A model generated the notes under the pieces. That model searched no databases. It was not told the origin of the DNA and worked only from the letters and a program-made list of their open reading frames with translations. From an uncultured Lachnospiraceae bacterium (GTDB lineage: Bacteria; Bacillota; Clostridia; Lachnospirales; Lachnospiraceae): a stretch of 46,902 nt of DNA. The position numbers and the translations under genes were made by a program. Below are positions 43,591 to 46,902 of the stretch, one piece after another (the first letter of the stretch is position 1; every line of letters begins with the position of its first letter). The DNA lies in NCBI GenBank assembly GCA_910586555.1, contig CAJUJY010000030.1:1-46902 (forward strand). The letters run 5' to 3'.

Positions 43591-43704
43591 TTAGCCTGCT
43601 GTATGGAAAATGCCAATCTGCCTTTCAAGTTCTGCTGCCAGTTCTTTTAATACTGCTGCCTCCTGTGTAATCTGTTTTACACGTTCATTAAGCTCTGCTG
43701 TAGA
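43591..43704 (-). pseudogene. C-terminal scrap of a methyl-accepting chemotaxis protein
   Basis: The minus-strand frame ends STAELNERVKQITQEAAVLKELAAELERQIGIFHTAG, a heptad-patterned coiled coil resembling the last helix of chemoreceptors. The signalling hairpin, HAMP and sensor domains are absent; at about 43704 homology stops and the plus-strand sensor-kinase scrap begins. Identification rests on the coiled-coil pattern alone. Confidence 0.45.
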
Positions 43705-44089
43705 ATATGAAGGAAAAGAGTTTCCACTGGATATACAAAGCAGGGAAGAAAAACCCCATACAGGCATTTTTAGTTTATTTGGCAAAAAAACTGTTGGATC
43801 TTTTGCAACTGCCAGTTTATATTATTCTTCAGATAAACTGCATATTTTTGTAGCAGATACAACTGCAATAAAAACAGCAAACCATCTGCTTATGATTTTT
43901 ATACTTATTGTATTGTTTACCCTTCTGGTTTCTGCTACTATTAATTTTTTATATGCTTCATATTTTAGCAGCCGCATTAATACCTTGCGCCTTGCAATGT
44001 ATAAAATCAGCAATAATGACTATGAAATTGTAGACAATATACGGGGAGATGATGAACTTACAGCAACATTTAGTAAAGTGAATTGTTAG
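43703..44089 (+). pseudogene. Sensor histidine kinase fragment (membrane helix and HAMP)
   Basis: A plus-strand frame from EYEGKEFPLDIQ through HLLMIFILIVLFTLLVSATINFLY (membrane helix) to a HAMP-like segment RINTLRLAMYKISNNDYEIVDNIRGDDELTATF. This is the middle of a YesM-type sensor kinase, the kind that often controls polysaccharide-use loci. Both the sensor N-terminus and the kinase C-terminus are missing, and the frame ends shortly after the HAMP. The codons upstream of 43703 in the same frame are antisense to the chemoreceptor scrap. Confidence 0.65.
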
Positions 44090-44137
44090 TAAAGTGGGTT
44101 TTGATGAAAAAGGATACGAAGCTGGTGTGTGAAGTGG

Positions 44138-44168
44138 TTCTTATAAAATATGCAAAATTTTATAAGAA
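44138..44168 (+). promoter_or_regulatory. Perfect 12-base hairpin before the 44183 gene
   Basis: TTCTTATAAAAT (44138-44149) pairs with ATTTTATAAGAA (44157-44168), loop of 7. It directly precedes the GAGG ribosome site of the next gene, so it may affect translation or mark an element edge. Confidence 0.55.
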
Positions 44169-44182
44169 TGAGGTAACACAAT

Positions 44183-44557
44183 ATGGAAAAACAATTTTAT
44201 ATTACAGATGAAGAACGGGAGAAGTGCCGCAGAGTGATTGATGCGTTTGCGGAACTGTACGAAATAGAAGATGAAGATATTTTATTGGTTGATGCTGGCA
44301 GGTATGGTTTTGTTAAATTACAGTGTTATACACAGTCATATGGTTTTGAGGAGCTTGACACATATACAGACAGCCACAGCTTATTTGAAGGACTTTGGGA
44401 GGAATGGTTTAGTCTGAATGTATTTATGCTTGCAAGAGAAATGCAGTTAGCTGATGTTCTCTATGAGGATTTATTCAACAATCTGCCAAAGGAAAAACAG
44501 TTGGAACTTATCGGGAGAAAAGATTACTTTGCAAAAAAGGCGGGTATAACTCTGTAA
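44183..44557 (+). CDS. Hypothetical protein of mobile-element type, 124 residues
   Basis: By recall, very similar small proteins (MEKQFYITDEEREKC..., DAGRYGFVKLQ, LFNNLPKEKQ) are carried by integrative and conjugative elements of Firmicutes; function unknown. The protein is acidic and soluble, with no membrane segment. A GAGG site lies about 9 bases upstream. It marks the start of a region whose codon style differs from the chromosome to the left (more GGG/CGG and CTG use), which supports horizontal transfer. Confidence 0.75.
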   Translation: MEKQFYITDEEREKCRRVIDAFAELYEIEDEDILLVDAGRYGFVKLQCYTQSYGFEELDTYTDSHSLFEGLWEEWFSLNVFMLAREMQLADVLYEDLFNNLPKEKQLELIGRKDYFAKKAGITL

Positions 44558-44616
44558 AATGAGTTTTATGGAAAGAAAACGCTCTATGTAGTGGGCAAAA
44601 AGCTTAGAATTGCTCT

Positions 44617-44683
44617 GCGTATGATAAATATGCAGGGCATTTCTTGATCAGTAAAGAAATTTTCTTGATATAAAAAGATAGAA
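44617..44683 (+). repeat. Diverged direct repeat, copy 1
   Basis: Shares TATGATAAATATGCA and the following TTTCTT..TAAAAAGA pattern with 46195-46263. Each copy lies downstream of a gene (the 44183 gene and the EFR1 gene). Confidence 0.55.
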
Positions 44684-44694
44684 CGAATAAGATA

Positions 44695-44767
44695 GATTCC
44701 GTAGATGTAGACATTGTGGGAAAATCCAAAAGTTTTGTTTTTCCACAATGTCGGCTAATACGGAATC
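44695..44767. terminator. Long two-part hairpin
   Basis: GATTCCGTA (44695-44703) pairs with TACGGAATC (44759-44767); inside, GACATTGTG(G)GGAAAA (44710-44724) pairs with TTTTCCACAATGTC (44739-44752) with one bulged G. TTTCTC follows. It separates the 44183 gene from the convergent Rrf2 gene and may terminate both. Confidence 0.75.
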
Positions 44768-44810
44768 TTTCTCTATTCAAACAACAATTTCCGCCTTTTT
44801 AGAAATGAAA

Positions 44811-45251
44811 TTATTTGTAGTCATATTGAATTCTATGATAGTCAGAAATGATATTTTCAAACGTGATATTCTTTAGGTTTTCACATAAATCATTGCTGAT
44901 TTTCTGGTAAGAACAATTCAATACATTGTGTATGTTTTTCCCTATGGGACATAACGGTGAAGGCAATGGGTGAAGTCCGATAAGCTTAGAAGCGAAGTCC
45001 GGTTCTATTGCCTTGCATATACGGTATAATGTAATTTCATTTGGCAGACAATTCAATGTCGTACCACCTGTACCAAATTTAACAGATAGTATGCCATCTT
45101 TTTTCAACGAGCTTATGATTTTTCGGATTGTAACAGGGTTAGTTCCGGTAGATAACGCTAAAAGGTCACTGGTTACTTTTTGCGTATCTCCATATTCGAA
45201 AATAAAAATAAGACAATGAATAGCAATAGAACATTTTGTACTGATATGCAT
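44811..45251 (-). CDS. Rrf2 family transcriptional regulator
   Basis: Winged-helix DNA-binding protein; family members sense Fe-S clusters, NO, redox or metabolites. The 146 residues show HISTKCSIAIHCLIFI at the start, a helix-turn-helix in LALSTGTNPVTIRKIISSLKKDGILSVKFGTGG, and four cysteines in the protein (in LNCLP, ICKAI, PLCPIG, LNCSY and DLCEN) that could bind a cluster or react with oxidants. The start at 45251 has AAAGGAG at good spacing. It is divergent from the EFR1 gene, whose promoter contains a repeated half-site that it probably binds. Confidence 0.92.
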   Translation of the reverse strand: MHISTKCSIAIHCLIFIFEYGDTQKVTSDLLALSTGTNPVTIRKIISSLKKDGILSVKFGTGGTTLNCLPNEITLYRICKAIEPDFASKLIGLHPLPSPLCPIGKNIHNVLNCSYQKISNDLCENLKNITFENIISDYHRIQYDYK

Positions 45252-45295
45252 GGCGTGTCTCCTTTCTTTTTGAGATTGTACCATATATTTGCGTT

Positions 45296-45341
45296 GGTGT
45301 AAATCTTGACATTACACCATAAGACTGCTATAATGGTGTAA
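45296..45341 (+). promoter_or_regulatory. EFR1 promoter with three-part operator
   Basis: TTGACA (45306-45311), 17-base spacer, TATAAT (45329-45334): close to perfect consensus. Three half-sites overlie it: GGTGTAA (45296-45302), TTACACC (45312-45318) and GGTGTAA (45335-45341), alternating in orientation. A repressor binding here would block the polymerase; the divergent Rrf2 protein is the likely one. Confidence 0.85.
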
Positions 45342-45367
45342 ATCTAAAAATTACAGGAGGTGCAGAT

Positions 45368-46135
45368 ATGAAAGTTTCACAAATTGTTTTCAGTCCAACA
45401 GGAGGAACTGGCAAAGTTGCAGAAGTTATAACTCAATCATGGGGAATGCCTGTAACAAAAATTGATTTATCCAATGCGGAAACAGATTATTCGTCACTTC
45501 GTTTAGAAAAGGAAGATATTGCAATTATCGCTGTCCCCTCTTATGGCGGGCGTGTGCCAAGTCTTGCCGCCCAAAGAATTTCCGATATTCACGGTAATCA
45601 TACGCCGTGTGTCATTGTTTGTGTATATGGAAACAGAGCATATGAAGATACTTTGGTTGAATTAAATGATGTTGCGGAGAAAAGCGGCTTTAAAGTAATT
45701 GCTGCTATTGCTGCTATTGCAGAACATTCTATCATGCACCAGTATGCGGCAGGCAGACCAGATACAAAAGACAGGAGTGAGTTAAGCAGTTTTGCAAAAA
45801 AGATTTTAGAAAAAATAAACAATAATTCCGCTAAATTTCCCACATTGCAAATTCCGGGCAATCGTCCCTATAAAAAAGCTGGCGGGGCTGGTTTGGTTCC
45901 AAAAGCAGGCAATGATTGTACAAATTGCGGGCTTTGTGCAGAACAGTGCCCGACGCAGGCAATCAGCAAAGAGAATCTAAAAGTCGCAGACAGCAAAAAG
46001 TGTATTTCATGTATGCGATGCGTTGTACAATGTCCGCACTCAGCCCGTAAAGTGAATGGAGCTATGGTTTCTGTTGCAGCATTAGCAATAAAAAAAGCCT
46101 GTTCAGTAAGAAAAGGTAATGAGTTATATATCTAA
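45368..46135 (+). CDS. EFR1-type flavodoxin-ferredoxin fusion protein
   Basis: Electron-transfer protein combining a flavodoxin-like N-terminal domain (about residues 1-160; FMN phosphate loop SPTGGTGK) with a C-terminal ferredoxin carrying two [4Fe-4S] motifs (CTNCGLCAEQCP and CISCMRCVVQCP, about residues 188-230). The 255-residue length and order match EFR1 family proteins. It should shuttle low-potential electrons in the cytoplasm; partner enzymes are unknown. AGGAGG serves as ribosome site. Expression is likely controlled by the adjacent Rrf2 regulator, probably in response to redox or iron-sulfur status. Confidence 0.93.
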   Translation: MKVSQIVFSPTGGTGKVAEVITQSWGMPVTKIDLSNAETDYSSLRLEKEDIAIIAVPSYGGRVPSLAAQRISDIHGNHTPCVIVCVYGNRAYEDTLVELNDVAEKSGFKVIAAIAAIAEHSIMHQYAAGRPDTKDRSELSSFAKKILEKINNNSAKFPTLQIPGNRPYKKAGGAGLVPKAGNDCTNCGLCAEQCPTQAISKENLKVADSKKCISCMRCVVQCPHSARKVNGAMVSVAALAIKKACSVRKGNELYI

Positions 46136-46194
46136 TGTTTCTAAATGAGCAGACATAAAATGTTGTCACTCTTTTAAGTTATAAAAACGCAACT

Positions 46195-46263
46195 GTATAT
46201 GATAAATATGCAAGGCTTTTCTTAACCAGCAAAAGATTTGTTTTTGAATAAAAAAGACAGAAT
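46195..46263 (+). repeat. Diverged direct repeat, copy 2
   Basis: Counterpart of 44617-44683, sharing TATGATAAATATGCA and the adjoining segment. The 207-base gap 46136-46342 contains no other recognisable feature. Confidence 0.55.
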
Positions 46264-46342
46264 ATTTGTTGAATGATTTTATATGTTTTTAGGGCTGGCA
46301 ATTCTGATAATTTTTTAAACTGTAAACGAGAGGAGGTGCGTC

Positions 46343-46672
46343 ATGGATTTTGTACACCGCAGAATGGAAATCATTAGCATTTTATCAGCGAAAAGACACA
46401 TAACAACAAGGGAGCTTGCATGGGAATTTGGCGTTACAAGACGCACAATACTTCATGATATTGTCGCAGTGTCTTTTGACTACCCGATTTATACAAAACC
46501 GGGCGAGGGCGGCGGAATTTTTATTACAGAAAATTACAAACCTTATTCCAATACCCTCACGCTGACAGAACTTGAAACACTGTGCAGATTATACAGAAAA
46601 TCAGAGGGAAAAGAGAAGGAAATCCTTTTTCGGATTATCCACAAGTACGGTGCGGACAAGCTGAAAACTTAA
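46343..46672 (+). CDS. Short HTH-domain regulator (HTH_11/DeoR-like)
   Basis: A 109-residue DNA-binding protein. The N-terminal winged helix-turn-helix (RRMEIISILSAKRHITTRELAWEFGVTRRTILHDI) is of the HTH_11/DeoR type; a glycine-rich wing follows (KPGEGGGIFI). No WYL or sugar-binding domain is attached, so it is either a minimal regulator or truncated. Similar short proteins occur in Firmicutes mobile elements. GAGGAGG serves as ribosome site. A structured repeat begins shortly after the stop. Confidence 0.8.
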   Translation: MDFVHRRMEIISILSAKRHITTRELAWEFGVTRRTILHDIVAVSFDYPIYTKPGEGGGIFITENYKPYSNTLTLTELETLCRLYRKSEGKEKEILFRIIHKYGADKLKT

Positions 46673-46743
46673 GGCATATTTTATTTGTGATGCGGAATGA
46701 AAAAGCATCACTGACTGACAACTGAATATGGACAATCCTGCAA

Positions 46744-46902
46744 GACGTATGAAACAGCCGAGCTGTGCCGAAACACGCCATGACTGCCTGTGCCGAACAG
46801 GCATGAGCGAAAAATGTTTCAGAGTAAACAAGGTGTGGGAACCTTGCGCCACGGAAATCAATTTTCAAAGATCTCACAAATCTTGGAAGACTCAAGTAAG
46901 CA
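46744..46902. repeat. Right terminal structured repeat, including the inverted copy of 1-53
   Basis: Bases 46850-46902 are the inverted match to 1-53. The preceding stretch holds successive small hairpins: CAGC/GCTG (46755-46765), GCCTG/CAGGC inside CATG/CATG (46779-46805), and CAAGGT/ACCTTG (46829-46846). Long minus-strand reading frames here look spurious. The composition is more GC-rich than its surroundings. It resembles the edge of a dispersed repeat or intron-like element; no coding gene for its movement is seen. Confidence 0.7.

Noticed and set aside
46601..46895. Minus-strand frames at the right end (86 residues)
   Set aside because: They run through the hairpin-rich terminal repeat, lack a ribosome site, and frames of this kind in dispersed repeats are commonly spurious.
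35760..46902. Integrated prophage or complete conjugative element beside the second tRNA-Lys
   Set aside because: No integrase, relaxase, structural or conjugation genes and no duplicated tRNA 3' end were found; only scraps and single mobile-type genes are present.

Overview
This AT-rich window most likely comes from a strictly anaerobic gut Clostridia, probably Lachnospiraceae. The clues are a tryptophan T-box leader, a DUF3881 protein, the hydrogenase maturase HydF, a minimal SufC/SufB pair, a class B sortase and the overall codon style. The genus cannot be fixed from the sequence alone. Both ends of the window carry the same 53-base sequence in inverted orientation (1-53 and 46850-46902, one mismatch), so the window is probably a contig bounded by copies of a dispersed repeat.

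Region 1 (about 60-35760) is ordinary chromosome. It holds trpS behind a Trp T-box, aroC, a Cys/Gly-rich small protein, a lipoprotein NagZ-type GH3 enzyme, and a purine block (purF, purB, an HD-GYP protein with a Cys in place of the HD-motif His, purA). A class A penicillin-binding protein and a convergent DUF3881 gene follow, then a class B sortase overlapping its likely substrate (APRTG sorting signal), tRNA-Lys, sufC-sufB, degV, proA, a CgeB-like glycosyltransferase and hydF. A membrane-lipid cluster comes next: two LPG-synthase-TM (flippase-like) paralogues, PAP2 phosphatase, pssA, psd and an Orn/Lys/Arg decarboxylase, with yigZ, rarA and a small membrane protein among them. The region ends with a double-domain hemerythrin, a BceAB-type ABC transporter and a DUF1622 membrane protein.

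Region 2 (about 35760-44100) is a decaying, repeat-rich accessory block. It has a second tRNA-Lys(CUU), an SDR oxidoreductase, a 52-residue Cys/Lys-tailed peptide and an intact GH43. It also has a GH3 gene lacking its N-terminus and a GH31 gene broken by an internal deletion, a poly-G frameshift and loss of its 3' end. Chemoreceptor and sensor-kinase scraps follow. This looks like the remains of a plant-polysaccharide (arabinan/xylan/xyloglucan type) utilisation locus. Two families of structured repeats pepper it. Family S (36036-36267, 39790-40022, inverted 36599-36829, plus a core remnant upstream of the PBP gene at 10587-10657) keeps a fixed core and a fixed folding plan while its long outer and inner stems change sequence completely, with pairing preserved. 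Family P (35782-35950, 41709-41856, half-copy 31510-31534) has a shared terminal stem and nested hairpins, resembling ends of IS200/IS605-type elements. A P copy sits exactly at the junction of the two broken glycosidase genes.

Region 3 (about 44100-46902) reads differently and looks acquired: a mobile-element-type hypothetical protein, a divergent Rrf2 regulator / flavodoxin-ferredoxin (EFR1) pair with an operator overlapping a near-consensus promoter, a short HTH regulator, and a structured terminal repeat.

The best candidate for something undescribed is family S, a covarying structured nucleic-acid element with four members in this window and no obvious protein partner.
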